Of a DNA stretch of 64,000 nt, positions 44,704 to 56,360 are shown in pieces. This DNA comes from Polytrichum commune. Taxonomy: Eukaryota > Streptophyta > Polytrichopsida > Polytrichales > Polytrichaceae. The number at the start of each line of letters is the position of its first letter. Within the stretch, counting starts at the first letter, position 1. The DNA is taken from the NCBI GenBank assembly GCA_950295325.1, contig OX485806.1, positions 41,414,001 to 41,478,000 of the forward strand, in the 5' to 3' direction. A program made the position numbers and the translations under genes. Below the pieces are notes generated by a model. It ran no database searches. It had not been told where the DNA came from and was given only the letters and a program-made list of their open reading frames with translations.

Positions 44704-45746
44704 TAGCAGCAGCAGCACCCATTTTTCCCAAGCTGCAGGATCATCAAGCCTTTGTCATCATGCATGCCTCTACGGGAGCCATTCATCTGTGTTTCCTATA
44801 GACTGGATGCATACATTTCAAGGGTAGGGTGGGGACCTTATCTGTCAAGCTGGGTTTTTTCCTTTAGATCTTATGGCAGAACTCTTCAGTGAGTTGGGTT
44901 CTCAGGTGTTGGTTGCCCCCGGATTGGAAGTAGCATACTGATGATGAGCATCCACCTGCTGCCAGGTGAAGCACATGTGGGATGGAATGTTTATCTCTTG
45001 TTTTGGGTGAAGATGTGAGATGTGGATTCGAAGCCCCTCACTTCGCCTGTTCTATTTATGTGTCTTCACCCCCACTGAAGATGATGGATGCGAAAATCTT
45101 TTGCATTGGCGATAGATGATGATGTTCTTTCAAGCTTTGAACATGATGGATGGATGTCGCTAATGTGCTGCAGTGGAGGGATCCTAATGGATGGAACTGG
45201 GTTAGGTCTTTGTAATGGTAACTTGCGCCAGTGTATTTTAGATGGTGAGGAAGGTGTCTGGAAACTTTGATGACAAGCACTGCATTTTTTGAAAGTATTC
45301 TGCACCAAGTGGACAGGATCTGATCACGCAGATGAGCAACACTGCGAGTGGACATCTAGAGTGGGCTGCTGAAGATTGGCACCTTTCCTCCTCCTAGAAC
45401 TCTGTGCACCAGTAGTAGGCCATAGCATCAACATTGCTCGGAGACATGATGGGCACCTTGTCTTGTTGAAGCAATCTGGCGGTATAGCCCACTCGGTCAT
45501 TCCCTCCCTGCGGGGAACCTCTCTTTTCGGAGATTCCTTGATAGGAGGGTCTTTGCTATTGAACGGGTCTTGCGATTTGTCAAGCTCCCTTACTTGTGGC
45601 CGCCTGTGCCACGCCGACTCTTTTGCAAGCACAACATACAACTTGTTGCAAGTTTTTAGGTTTGGACATCATTTCGGTACATAGCGAGTCTTAACAAGAG
45701 GTTGTTGTGGGATTGGTCTGAATGCCAGGCTGTTGTGACATTTGTA
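44704..45746 (+). other. 3' flank of the VQ gene
   Basis: Likely 3' UTR and downstream DNA. It begins with a (AGC)n run after the stop codon. No second gene is recognised; the ORFs on both strands at 45056-45684 overlap one another and match nothing I know. Confidence 0.45.
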
Positions 45747-46600
45747 ACCTCTCCCCTCAAACTGAATCTGCTTAAGTTTACTATCAGCTGGTGACGAGAC
45801 TTGGGGCTAATTGTCTCCGTTTGAGATCTGGATGATTCTTCTATGTGTAAGATTGATCGTCATGTATGCATCGGGTAACCAGTTAGCAGCAACATCCACG
45901 ATTATGATTTACGTAAACAATTGGTTGAGGGATTGACTTTAGTAGCACCTGGAAGGAGAAGAATCAATCAAGTCAGCTTTTCTAGCAACGGCTTCTTCAT
46001 TCCCGGAGACTCGGGTTGTGAGATTTTGTACCACCCGTCAAATTGAACCTGCTTACGATTATTATTAGATTGTGACGACACTTGGGCTAATGGTCTCCGT
46101 GTGAGATCTGGATGATTCGTCTGCTCTGTAGGATTGCTGTTCATGTATGCGTCGGTCATGTGCATCTTTTTCCTACTGTGTCGGGTAATTCACCAGCGGC
46201 ATTCACAGATAAGATGCGGGCAAGGGGACGAGTTCTTTTAGGATTTGATTCTGGCAGGTATGAAACAGCTTCTTCATTTGGGAGATTTGGAACAGCTTTT
46301 AAAGTTTATTATCAGCTTGTTATGAGAGCTGGGTAATTGTGGCTCGTGTATGGTTAGTTCTTCAGTGTATGATTGCTGTTCATGTCTGTATGTATGTATG
46401 CATCTGTTGTTCCTTCTACTTATGGCGATGATGTACTGGGTAACTTAGCAGCAGCATCATTAACGGATATGATGCCTGCGAGTAAACAATTGGTTTAGGG
46501 ATTGACTTTGGGTATAAGCTTGTTAGTACAGTACCTGGAAGAAGAAGAATCAAACCAAGTCAGCTTTTCTTAGCAACGGCTGTCATTTCCGGATGCTTGC
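45747..46600 (+). repeat. Degenerate tandem repeat, about 270-285 bp x 3
   Basis: Repeated blocks in order are TCAAACTGAATCTGCTTA, TATCAGCTGGTGACGAGACT, TCCGTTTGAGATCTGGATGATTC, ATTGCTGTTCATGTATGCGTCGG-like, GGGTAACTTAGCAGCAGCAT, AAACAATTGGTTGAGGGATTGACTTT and AAGTCAGCTTTTCTAGCAACGGC. Units start near 45747, 46025 and 46295; the middle unit lacks or has replaced part. It lies 1 kb downstream of the VQ gene. Confidence 0.75.
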
Positions 46601-46684
46601 TTTGACTTGGAACAAAGTGTACGTATCCAAATATATAGATACATGTACTTCGAGGTATATGGTAAGCTTAGGGTTATTCTCCAT

Positions 46685-46779
46685 GTAGGCTGTTCGCCCA
46701 CCGGATTCTAGTGGAAATGTGGATTTTACCTTGTGAAATCTACATTTCCACTCGAATTTGGTGGGCTAGTGCTCTACGT
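46685..46779. repeat. Strong 95-nt hairpin (inverted repeat with 4-base loop)
   Basis: The left arm GTAGGCTGTTCGCCCACCGG..TAGTGGAAATGTGGATTTTAC pairs with the right arm TGAAATCTACATTTCCACTC..TTTGGTGGGCTAGTGCTCTAC around CTTG, with few mismatches over about 45 bp. It could be a tiny fold-back element or a small-RNA precursor; no known miRNA is recognised. Confidence 0.8.
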
Positions 46780-46904
46780 AGAATCTGACCCTTCGCTGAA
46801 GAAAACTCGCTGGGTCAATTCCAGCCTGCACAAATTCCAAGCCAAGACAGATGACCTTCCTTGTCATATACACTACTAGGATAGAGGGAGGGCCAAGGTG
46901 ACAT

Positions 46905-48798
46905 CACTACTAGGATTGTGGCTATTACCATACACTTTGCATTTGACATAATGGCCTTTTGTGTCGAAGTAGTCATTTGTTGAATGGTCATTTTTACATC
47001 AAAGAACCATTATGTCAATTGCAAGTGTGTTTGAACCCACCATCCTATTTATAGAAAGATTTGTCCACTCATGCACATATATGGTCACTTTGTAACCCCT
47101 TTGTCGTTTGACCCCATGATCATGGGACATATGCAAAGCCTAAGATAGTAATGAAAACTAAAAGCCTAAGATAAGCTTTCAAGCATGTCAGATAGCTTGG
47201 AAAAATTCCTATATATTTGTATATATATGGTAAAGGCTAAAGAGTCTACAAGTTTGGTTATTCCAAATAAACTCCATAGACTTGAAAACCTATAAGGAGT
47301 CTACATAATTATTTTCCAAAAATAGCTAATGTTAGGATAGAGAGATCGAAAAAAATTATGCTATGCCTTTTTTTTCCAATGGATGGACAGTGCAAAAAAC
47401 CAATACAAAGACCTCATCAAGAAGAATCCAAGGCGGAACCAAATATTTTCTAGATAGAATACAATAAATGCATATGCAACCTAAAGAGTTTTTCAAGGTT
47501 ATATAAAGAAATGAGCCTTTTAGGTAGGTTAAATGTCTTGAAATAATTTTAAATAAATTCCATAGATTTGAAACTTATAAGGGGTTTAGATAATTATCTC
47601 TCTACTTCTCTCTCTATTGTGTTTTTACCTTAGCATAATGAATCCACCTAGTAACAAAAAATTACTTTAGGGTTAGGTAAAATCTACCTTCTCTCAAAGT
47701 TTAAGCAACAACGATTGTTTACCCTAAGTGACTCCTGAGATTAGGTTAAGTAATGAGGACTAGTAAAGGTGGAAGTAGTGTGTAATCTACCACAAAGCTC
47801 AGTCTTGCAAGGTTCAAATGGCTAAAGAATAGGTAGAAAACTCAATGGTAGTATGTGTATTCAGTGATACAAAACGTTTGATTTTGTTGTACATGATTGT
47901 GTGACATAGATAACAATTGGGGTTTGCTATTATTTACCTTGTGTACATTCCTAACCCTCTCCGTGGATTTGGTTGGTGGCATGGGCACATGTGAGGCAGA
48001 CTCTTCACAAAATTGGTAGCACTCTTAAGTTTTGTATCTCACCTTTGTTAAAAAAATAATGTGTGTATGTTGCTAAGATATTCTACAAGAAAACTTGGAA
48101 AACAAAGCATATTGATCTGAGGTAGACTTTTGAGGCTCTTTTGAGTTTGTTTTGTACACAATTTTAAACTTAACAATGTAAACTTCGGATTTGTAGCACA
48201 ACATTTTACCTAAGTGTAAAGAGGGTAAAACCCTATTAGTTTGTTGATTGTGGTTAATAACTTTTTACTTTGAAGAGACAAACCTTTATGGGAAAGTACC
48301 AAATGAGTGGAGATAGTTAGACAAAGATTTTCCTTGAGGGATGGTTCCATCGACCCTCCACCCTCCCGGGTTTTGAAAGCTACACAAATATGTAGGAGAA
48401 TGGAATGGCCTCTAAACAAGAGGATGTACTAAGAAGTGACTAAGCATGAAAGTAAGCATAGATTCTCTCTATCTATCTATCTATCTATCTATTTCTCCAA
48501 GCTATTTGACATGCTTGAAAGTTTGTCTTAGGTTATTAGTTCTCATTACTATATATCTTAGGCTTTGTGGATCTACCATGATTGTGGGACCAAATGACAA
48601 AGAGCTTACAAATTGACCATATATGTGCACTAGTGGGCCAATCTTTCTATAACTAGGATGGCAAGTTCAAACACACACTTTGCAATGGACACGACGGTCC
48701 TTCGGTGTAAAAGTGACCATTTAGCAAATAGCTACTTCGACACAAAGGACCAGTGTGCCAAATGCAAGTGTGTGGTAGTACCAACGATCCTAATAGTG
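46905..48798. mobile_element. CACTA-like non-autonomous element with about 300-bp TIRs
   Basis: Both ends begin CACTA: left CACTACTAGGATTGTGG (46905), right read on the minus strand CACTATTAGGATCGTTGG (ends 48798). Inverted similarity extends to about 47210 and 48495 (ACACTTTGCATTTGACA / ACACTTGCATTTGGCAC, GTGTCGAAGTAG, TGCACATATATGGTCA, CAAAGCCTAAGATA, TTTCAAGCATGTCA). The interior (47211-48494) is non-coding. No clean 3-bp target duplication is seen (CAT left, ATA right). A second CACTACTAGGAT at 46871 sits just outside. Superfamily assignment is by terminal motif only. Confidence 0.7.
48468..48493 (+). repeat. (CTAT)n microsatellite
   Basis: CTATCTATCTATCTATCTAT, at the inner edge of the right TIR of the CACTA-like element. 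Confidence 0.9.
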
Positions 48799-49871
48799 AT
48801 AACATGCCTCCATGTCTTGCAAGACCAATCACAATTGTTTGGAGAAGTATAAGGTGGTGCAAATTTATCCTATGCAGGAAGATAGAAAACATGATGACCG
48901 CAAATTTGTTGGTAAATGAATTCCTTAAATCAAAATTAATGTGAGTTTTTGAAGCTAAAAATTGGCCTGAACATATTCCAATGTCTATCATAAGCGCTTA
49001 TTTTAACTCCTCGTTCCTTCTCATTTTAGCACTCAAAATAGGGACATGTGTCATGGCACTATTAATTCCGGCTTGATTAAAATTCAATCCTAGCCTAGTC
49101 AAAATTATGGCACCCTATAGGTTCTCGATGGGGTCCTGATCGAGAATAGGTGGTTTAACGATAGTATGTGGATTGGGCCTTTTGTCACAGTCTAGCACCA
49201 AGTTAGTAAGGTCGAGGCATCTATAGTTGACCAGGTCCATTTAACCGCTCACTAGGGTCATGAACTGCCCACATAGATGGGATCTATATCTTTTAGACAA
49301 ACAAAGTTATAATTTATGTGGTGGTGGCTTGTAATTGATTACCCTCATAAGAGATTTGACAATTGTTTTAGCCAAGGAGTAGCATTGAGACGAGTAGTTA
49401 TGAGTTAACCTCTAGATCGACTATGTGTAACCTCAAATATATGCCTTGAGATTTGTTGCAATTTCGATATTCATGAAATTTTTTTTCAAAAAATAATTGC
49501 ATTCTCCTTAGAGTTTTTTATTTCTTCGCAAGAAAAACAATTCCTTGCTATTACTTCTCCTAAACATGTGCAAACTCTCTTATTTCCTTGTTTGTAGATG
49601 CCTCAATCTCAAGTAAGGCCACATGTGAGTGTTGTTTGGAGAGAGGGAATTATTGCATACAAACCTACCTCTCATTCATCCAACATGAAAGCCCTAGAGT
49701 AGTATGCAACCTGGAGTATGTATATTTTGAAGTTGATTAGGCTTTGTAATTAGCTTAAGAACCCCTACATTAGTCTCACTTAGGTCATTAGTGATGAGTT
49801 GGCCACCAATTTACAAGGGATTGAGTTTTTATGTTGGAGGGATGAGAGGTGCGCTCGTATGTGATAGTATC
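48799..49871. other. Intergenic, no gene seen
   Basis: AT-rich, short ORFs, no conserved motifs. Confidence 0.5.
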
Positions 49872-50215
49872 CTCTTTTGGTTCGTATTTTCATGTTCTCC
49901 AGATACTGTTGATAAGATTTACACAACAAAACTTGTGGTGCATCCACAAATTTATGATAAAGCATCATCATATATTGGATTGAGATACTTGATTTAGTTA
50001 TGGTGATTGGAAGTGCATGTTTATTGGTTCCTTAATTGAATACATAGAGTCCTTGCAATCGTGTTCACTGTTGAATAGTTAATCAAATTGAAACATGTAT
50101 TCTAATCTCTTTTAAACATTTGTCCTTATGGTGTTTGTTCTTTAACCCTCACCTATTTACACACCAAGCAAATATATGTGCTAGATAAAAAAGAAGCGAC
50201 CAAATAGCTCATGGG
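49872..50215 (+). mobile_element. MITE family A, near-complete copy
   Basis: Matches the family in order: TTTTGGTTCGTATTTTCATG, GATTTACACAACAAAAC, TAGTTATGGTGATTGGAAGT, CTAATCTCTTTTAAACAT, ACACACCAAGCAAATAT and an end AAGAAGCGACCAAATAG. The outermost bases of the left TIR have diverged. Confidence 0.7.
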
Positions 50216-50225
50216 AGGGTTAAAT

Positions 50226-51095
50226 GAGCCGACTTTGATTACTTCCAGAGGGTTCAACCTCTTGTGATGTGCAATGAATCCAATGAAAAAAATCCAAATG
50301 ACTAGCAAGTTCTGGTACATAAGAGAGGAAGGTGACAAAAATGTCCATTTGTGATGAATTTTCAAAGAGTAGATATGCAATCATTTGGCACCTCTCCCTA
50401 CCTTCAAGGACCAACAAAGATTATTGTGCTGGATAATGGCCAAACATTATTCTATATTTATGCAGGCCTGCTTCCATTAGGAGTTATTAGCACCAAGGCA
50501 GTAGATGATCTGACTACGATTACTTTCAGGGGGTTCGGACTCTTTTGATGTGCAATGAAATCTAGGCAAAAAAATTTAGTCAATTAACAAATCTTGTATG
50601 AATCCAATGTCATAAGAAAGAGATGAAGGTAACAAAATGTCAATTTGCGACAAAAGTTTTAAAGAATAGATATGCAAATTCCTTAAGAGGTGTGTTTTGC
50701 ATCCCAACCCTGCCTCCAAAGATCAATCACGATTGTTTATTGGGCCAAATAATTGCCATTTTTTTCTTTCAATATGCGTGTCTTGTTTGATTAGGGGGAC
50801 ATTAGGGGCTAGGTGATTAGCACCAAAGTTGTTGATGAGCTGACTATGGTTACCTCATGGGGGTTCGGCCTCTTCTAATGTGCAATGAATGTAACAATTC
50901 AAAATTCAATTGATTAGCAAATCTTGTACAAATCCGATGTCATAAAACAAGATCAAGGTGAATTTTTTACAATCTATGACGAATTTTTAAAAATCACATA
51001 TGTGATCCTTTTCCTAAGCGGTCATATTTGGCATTCCTACCAGCCTTGAAGGAGCATTGGTATATGTCTATTATGCCAAAATACTACAACCCCAT
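50226..51095 (+). repeat. Tandem repeat, about 260-330 bp x 3
   Basis: Each unit has GATGAGCTGACTATGGTTAC-like, GGGGGTTCGGCCTCTT.TGATGTGCAATGAA, AATTCAATTGATTAGCAAATCTTGTA, ATGTCATAA..AAGA, GATGAATTTTCAAAGA..AGATATGC and a CCTACC.TCAAGGA.CAAT block. Units begin near 50226, 50505 and 50838. It follows the MITE copy directly. Confidence 0.8.
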
Positions 51096-51213
51096 TCCAA
51101 ACATATTGATTAGTGCTAAGGTATGTGGGTCTTATGTGTTCACACATATTGATTGGGCACCTACGGTGTGAGTGTGTGCCTTAAGTGGTCACTTGCCTTG
51201 TTTGGTGCCCAAA

Positions 51214-51751
51214 GTGGGTAGCACACCAATTTCAATAATTTGACTTACATATAGGTGATAGAGGCACACATTGACTTCATCTCAATGACTACATAGAACT
51301 TCAATTCAATAAATATAATTTTTATAAGTAAGGCACCACAAAGGTGTTCATGATTTAGCATAAGGGGGTATGAATTGGGTGGGCAAGGTGGTAAGTTAGA
51401 CTCTCTTTGTATTTAGATCACATGGGCCATCCCAATTGGATACAACATATAAACTATCTTGAGCACATAGTCCAATCTCATCAGAGCACATGTGCTTTTA
51501 TTCTCTGTACATGACTACAAGCCTTGTCATAAACTGCTCAAATATAGTTGTTCAATTAAGGAGAGTGGCCACATGAGGCCCACCCAATTTATTCCCCCTT
51601 TTAAATCTTAACACCATTGTGGTGTCTTACTTGTGAAGATTATGTTAATTGAATTAGAGGTTCTATAAACTCATTCATTGAGATGAAGTCAATGTGTGCC
51701 TCTCATCATCTATAGTATAAATGAAATTATTGAAATTGATTTGCTACTCAC
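51214..51751. mobile_element. Fold-back MITE with about 170-bp TIRs
   Basis: Left GTGGGTAGCACACCAATTTC and right (minus strand) GTGAGTAGCAAATCAATTTC are followed by closely matching arms (GAGGCACACATTGACTTCATCTCAATGA in both, then ACACCACAA.GGTGTT and AATTGGGTGGGC). The loop at about 51390-51575 is unique. No coding capacity. Confidence 0.85.
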
Positions 51752-51829
51752 TAAAAACTCAAAATTAATCGAATATACATGATTAAGCATTAGAGAAAAA
51801 ATGGATGAAAAGTATATTCAATCTAGTTT

Positions 51830-51940
51830 TTGATCATGCTTTATCATATATTTGCTATAGGCAAAACAAGTTATGTTGCGTAAATTTGATTAGTAGAAGA
51901 TGGAGAGACATGAAAACTAAGCGATTAACACCAACATACC
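51830..51940 (-). mobile_element. MITE family A, terminal fragment
   Basis: On the minus strand it starts GGTATGTTGGTGTTAATCGC, then TCATGTCTCTCCATCTTCTA and ATTTACGCAACATAA, matching the first 110 bases of the family. It abuts the complete copy at 51944. Confidence 0.7.
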
Positions 51941-51943
51941 ATA

Positions 51944-52320
51944 AGGTATGCAAGTGTTAGTCAATTACTTTTCTTGAATCGGACATCTATTATTTGATTG
52001 GTGTGTGGTTTGATGAGGATTAGATAACCAACACCATAATGACACATGTTTAAAAGAGATTGGACTATGTCTTCAAATTTGATCAACTACTCTATACTCA
52101 ACAATGAACACAATTGGGAGAAGCTATGTACGGTATTTGATTAAAAAATCAACAAACATGCACTCCTGATAACCATAAGTAAATTAGGAGAGCTATGATT
52201 TTTAACATGATTTTTGGTGATATTTCATCATAAATGCACTCAACTTTACTGAAGATGTACATCTGATCAATAGAAGATGGAGAACAAGAAATACTAACTG
52301 AAGAACACCCGCATGCATAC
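51944..52320 (-). mobile_element. MITE family A, best-preserved full copy (about 377 bp)
   Basis: On the minus strand it runs from GTATGCATGCGGGTGTTCTT to the end, whose inverted form at 51945 is GGTATGCAAGTGTTAGTCAA, so TIRs of about 35 bp are present (GGTATGCA..GTGTT...CTTTTCTTG). This copy sets the family boundaries used elsewhere. Confidence 0.8.
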
Positions 52321-52681
52321 TGGAAACAGTAGAAATTGGAAGGTTTATGGGTGAAAGGCAAGGAACAAAATAAAAGTCTCGTATAGACGACGCCTGCAAA
52401 TGAGCGAGTCACTCCCCTGAATGGCTCACAACTTTTCAAAGGTGGCTGGGTCAACCAGTATGAGCAGGCAATACCATCACCAGGTACTTGCTTTTCCTTA
52501 TAGGATAACTTCCTTTTATATCTTGTAGCTTTCTGGGCTAGGACTGGAGTCAAACACGCAAAGTATGTATGAAGAAACAACTAATACTATAATCTTATCA
52601 CCAGAAGCGTCCTAAAACATCATTGCCACATCATACCAACTTCGCTTATTCAATTTGCATATACATGGTGGCTGCACACTG

Positions 52682-53199
52682 AAAGGGTAGGATGGGTTTA
52701 CACTAGGGTCCAAAATTGAGAAATTTTATTGTTCGAGAGCCAAATTTTGGTCCCACGGATTTAACACTAGGATCCAAGTCCTAACACATCTTTGCTCACA
52801 TCATACCAACTTAATTCATTAAATTTCCATACATGGGCTACATAGAGCCATAAGATGGGCTTACACTAAGATCCAAGACCAAAGAAACTCCAAAATGGAG
52901 CAATCATATTGGTGAAGAGTCAAAGTATGAAAGAATGAAGTGAATCTAGTTTAAGAAATTAATTTTCAAGCTTGGGTCCAATTCTAAGTCTGAGGTAAGG
53001 TTCATATAAGGATATTGTTGACCCCAAGTCTCTTGAACTTGGATCATGATGCAAAGTTCCCCTTGGAGTGGGGATTGCCAAAATTTGGTGGGAAAGTGTA
53101 AACTCTACGGGTCCAAATTTATGCTCTTGATGAATTGCATATCTCGGATTTTTTGAGTTTCTTTGGTCTTAGATCCTAGTGCAAACCCACCCTTAGCAT
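52682..53199. mobile_element. Fold-back element with GGGTTTACACTAGGATCCAA termini
   Basis: The left end AAGGGTAGGATGGGTTTACA then CTAGGGTCCAA is inverted at 53145-53199 (minus strand TAAGGGTGGGTTTGCACTAG, then GATCTAAGACCAAAGAAACTC). The left half also carries an internal direct duplication (52612-52700 against 52785-52870: CATCATACCAACTT, CATACATGG, GATGGG.TTACACTA.G.TCCAA). Confidence 0.6.
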
Positions 53200-55039
53200 T
53201 TGTGGCAACCATGTAAGGGTCTAGCATTTGTCTCGTAGAACCCTACATCCAATAATTATACAATTTAATCATCTCAACTTAATATGAATAAGCTCATATG
53301 GGGTCTTTGATTGCCATTTCTAGATTCAAAACTCCTGAAATTGTGACACTTCCAAGGTACAAGACAATTCCAATGTTTTCACCCCCAACTTACCTGGATG
53401 TCACAAATCCTAAGAATTTTTGGATTCATCAAAAACTGTAAATTCTTGAGGAGGATAATAGAATTGAGGTTGTGAGTTTTGCCATCATGTGATTTAGTTA
53501 TGAGTAATGACAGTCAAAAGTTTCTTTGCTAGCTGAAGTGGTTACATAGACCGGTTGTTCCTCAATGTTGAGAGTGTCAAGCGTTGATTTTGAGTCTCTC
53601 TTGACCAGTGCATTGCGGTTTTTGTTATCCAAGTTAAAATTAATGTCATGAATAGGCTTTCTAAGGTGTGGACCTTCCAACTTGGAGAACAAATAGTAGT
53701 AGTCAAAATTGGGCCATTGACATAACAGTATTACCCAACTAGACAATGGTCGCTTTCCAAAGGTTAAGGTTGTAATTAAAAACCCTATACATTTTATAGC
53801 TGCTTATTAAAAACTCCATAGTACACCACCTGAGTGGTTCCCATAAACAAAGAATGTCTTAATCAAAGCATACATATTTTCATATGATATATGGTCTCAC
53901 ATAACACAACCACAAATTTGAATAATATTCTGAATAAAATTAGGCAATTCTATCTTAGAGAATATATCATCAATTGCAGCTTGTAGACGCTAATTAGATC
54001 AACATATGACAAACTAATTAACAATTCTTATGTGCATTCTAGTGGATACTTAAAGACCTAGTGTAACTTATATGTCTCTAGTCAAGCTTGTTCTCTCAAA
54101 TCTACGTCCTACTTGAGCTTTCAAGTTGAGAGCTTCAAGCTTTGAACTTGATGGAGAACATGTGGCTCACACATTATAACCTCTCGGTAAAGTCTTACAA
54201 ACTCTTAGTTGGAATCCTTAGGTACCTCGTGAAAGTTGCTTAGGGTTGTTGAGAGCAAAATCAATCTCTTGGATTGTGGGTCCTAAGTCAATGTGCTTTT
54301 GATTATTCTTTGGCTTATCACGAATTCTTCTTTGTTTGAGACAATTTTTCGCTTGACATCTCATTCTGACCACAATCATATTACATTTTCTCAGACTATC
54401 GAAAGATTTAAGATTGGTTAAATTTTTTACATAGTTTGAGCTTTGAATTGCAGCTTGTCAAATTCAAGAATCAAAGTCCCCCCCCCCCCCCCGAATAAAG
54501 TTTGAGCTCTCAACTTGAGCAGTAATGCCCATCTAGTGTAAAGGGAGTCTTATTGTGATTTCAATGTGAGGTAATTTTGAATATTTACTTTGATCAACTC
54601 AAAAGTGCACTATTTGCTTTAAGGTATGTGGCCCTATGGTGGGCACTTCAAGTTCCAAATATGGTTGATTGGATTGGGAATGGTCTCATCTTATTAGCAA
54701 TTGCACATCACACAGAGTATCATTTCAAGTTTTGGAGTATGAGTTAATGTGAGCCCAATGTTAGGCCCACATATGGTTTTGACCTTAAATTCATTGGAAA
54801 CTTAGGCTTTAGATTGAAGTTGAAATATTCAAAAGGATAAAAATAGTTAAGCTTTTGTGTTTAGGTTTGAGTTGAGTTAAGAACTGGCGTGGAGATGACT
54901 TGGGTAACTCCAGTCTTGACGAATTAGTTGGGAATTAATCGATTGATTAGGAAGAGTTAAGATTTGTTTGGAGCCAATTTAGATGGTAATAAGTTAGTTG
55001 GGGGTCGAGTTAAAAACTAATACCTAGCGGGAGTGGAAG
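53200..55039. other. Intergenic, no gene seen; C14 run
   Basis: AT-rich with short ORFs. A pure C run lies at 54480-54493. A CTTCAAGCTTTGAACTTGA region (54125-54150) and AGCTCTCAACTTGAGC (54507-54520) show weak inverted similarity. Confidence 0.45.
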
Positions 55040-56360
55040 AGTGGCCCTTCAGGTGATCGATTTTGAAGTGTGGCCTGGCGGTTTTAGGATATATAAGTTA
55101 GTGTTTGAATTAAGGGGGTGGGTCACTGAGATCTGGATAACCTTCCCAACTCGGAACAATGGACTTTCGGTGGCTTTGGGGGTTCTGGGTTTTTGGTTAT
55201 GGGACAGCATGGTGAAGAGAGGAGGCGGCCAAGAGCAGATGCCGCCAGCGGCGTGATGCAAGATTGAGCAGCAACAAGGGCCATGTGAGGTTCGCATTAG
55301 GATGGCCGCCGCAGGAGTGGCAGCAAATTGAGCACATGAATCGGGCATGGAGTTGAGAGATCAATGCACGCAGCTGGGAGGTCAAAATAGAGAACCATTT
55401 TGGTTAGCAACCAATCTCTTGCAACCGGAGTGAGACCTGGCTCATCGGGAGGAGGTGAGGCATTCGGGAAAGGGCACTAGGCCCTCTGGAGGACTCGGTG
55501 GCTGCACGTGAATGAGCTATAGCAATGCCGACTATCAGCCAGTTGACTGATTGAATTTGAGAATGCTGGAATCGGGAAGGAACGTGACCAAAGTTCACCT
55601 GGCCTAGGAGCGCCGCTGGTCAATCTGAAGAATGAGCAATCACAAAGCTCAGAGGGAGCGGAGGAGAAAGGAGGCACCTCGGCATTGCGAATTGTGAGGC
55701 GGGTCAGGGACACTGCGAGCTTGGGTAGATCTGCCGAGACTAGCCGAGAGGAAGAATCCGCTTGCAAGGCCAGCGGAGGGGAAGGAAGAATCCCTTGAAT
55801 CGAGCGCCGAGATGGAAGAGTCGAGAGCCAGGTGCGGGATTCCTGGACTCTGGAAGGGCTGATGGCTGGAGCTGAATGAGTGATTAATCGGAACATCACT
55901 AGGCTCCTGGTAATTGCAACCAGATGCCACATCTGCTAATTCAGTCGGTAAGCCATTTTCCACCGAGGCTGCCTTCCTCTTACCAGTGGGGATGTGCTGC
56001 TGTGACTCACGCTGGTTCTCCACATTGTGAACTCTGGAATATTCCTAGTGGGGTGACAATGGCCGACGGATTCCAGGGGGTTGGGAATTGGGTGTAGTTA
56101 GTAAATTGCATAGTGGGTTAGGATGTGAATGGGTATGTGCCTCCTTGGGATAAGTAGGTAGGGGTGAGTTTGAATGTAGAATTGGGCATACCACCGTGTG
56201 GGTGGTGCTTCTCAATGCCATTAGAAGTTGGCCTTGGAGTGCTATGTGGTTCCTCTTGTTGGTTTGGAATTGGTGTGGTTTTGGGTTTATGGTGGAAATT
56301 GTGAGGGGCAATGACCACAAGAGTAAAAAATATTTATGAATACTGGGACCTCTTGTCAAA
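55040..56360. other. GC-richer stretch with overlapping open frames, coding not established
   Basis: Minus-strand frames of 151 residues (55477-55932), 124 residues (55649-56023) and 104 residues (56045-56359) are open in this GC-richer patch. They are Ser/Pro/Arg-rich and overlap each other, which suggests composition rather than selection. A decayed GC-rich gene or transposon exon is possible. I recognise no domain. Confidence 0.3.

Noticed and set aside
55477-56023. Minus-strand ORFs of 151 and 124 residues
   Set aside because: Overlapping frames in a GC-rich patch, low-complexity composition and no recognised motif; kept only as an unassigned stretch.
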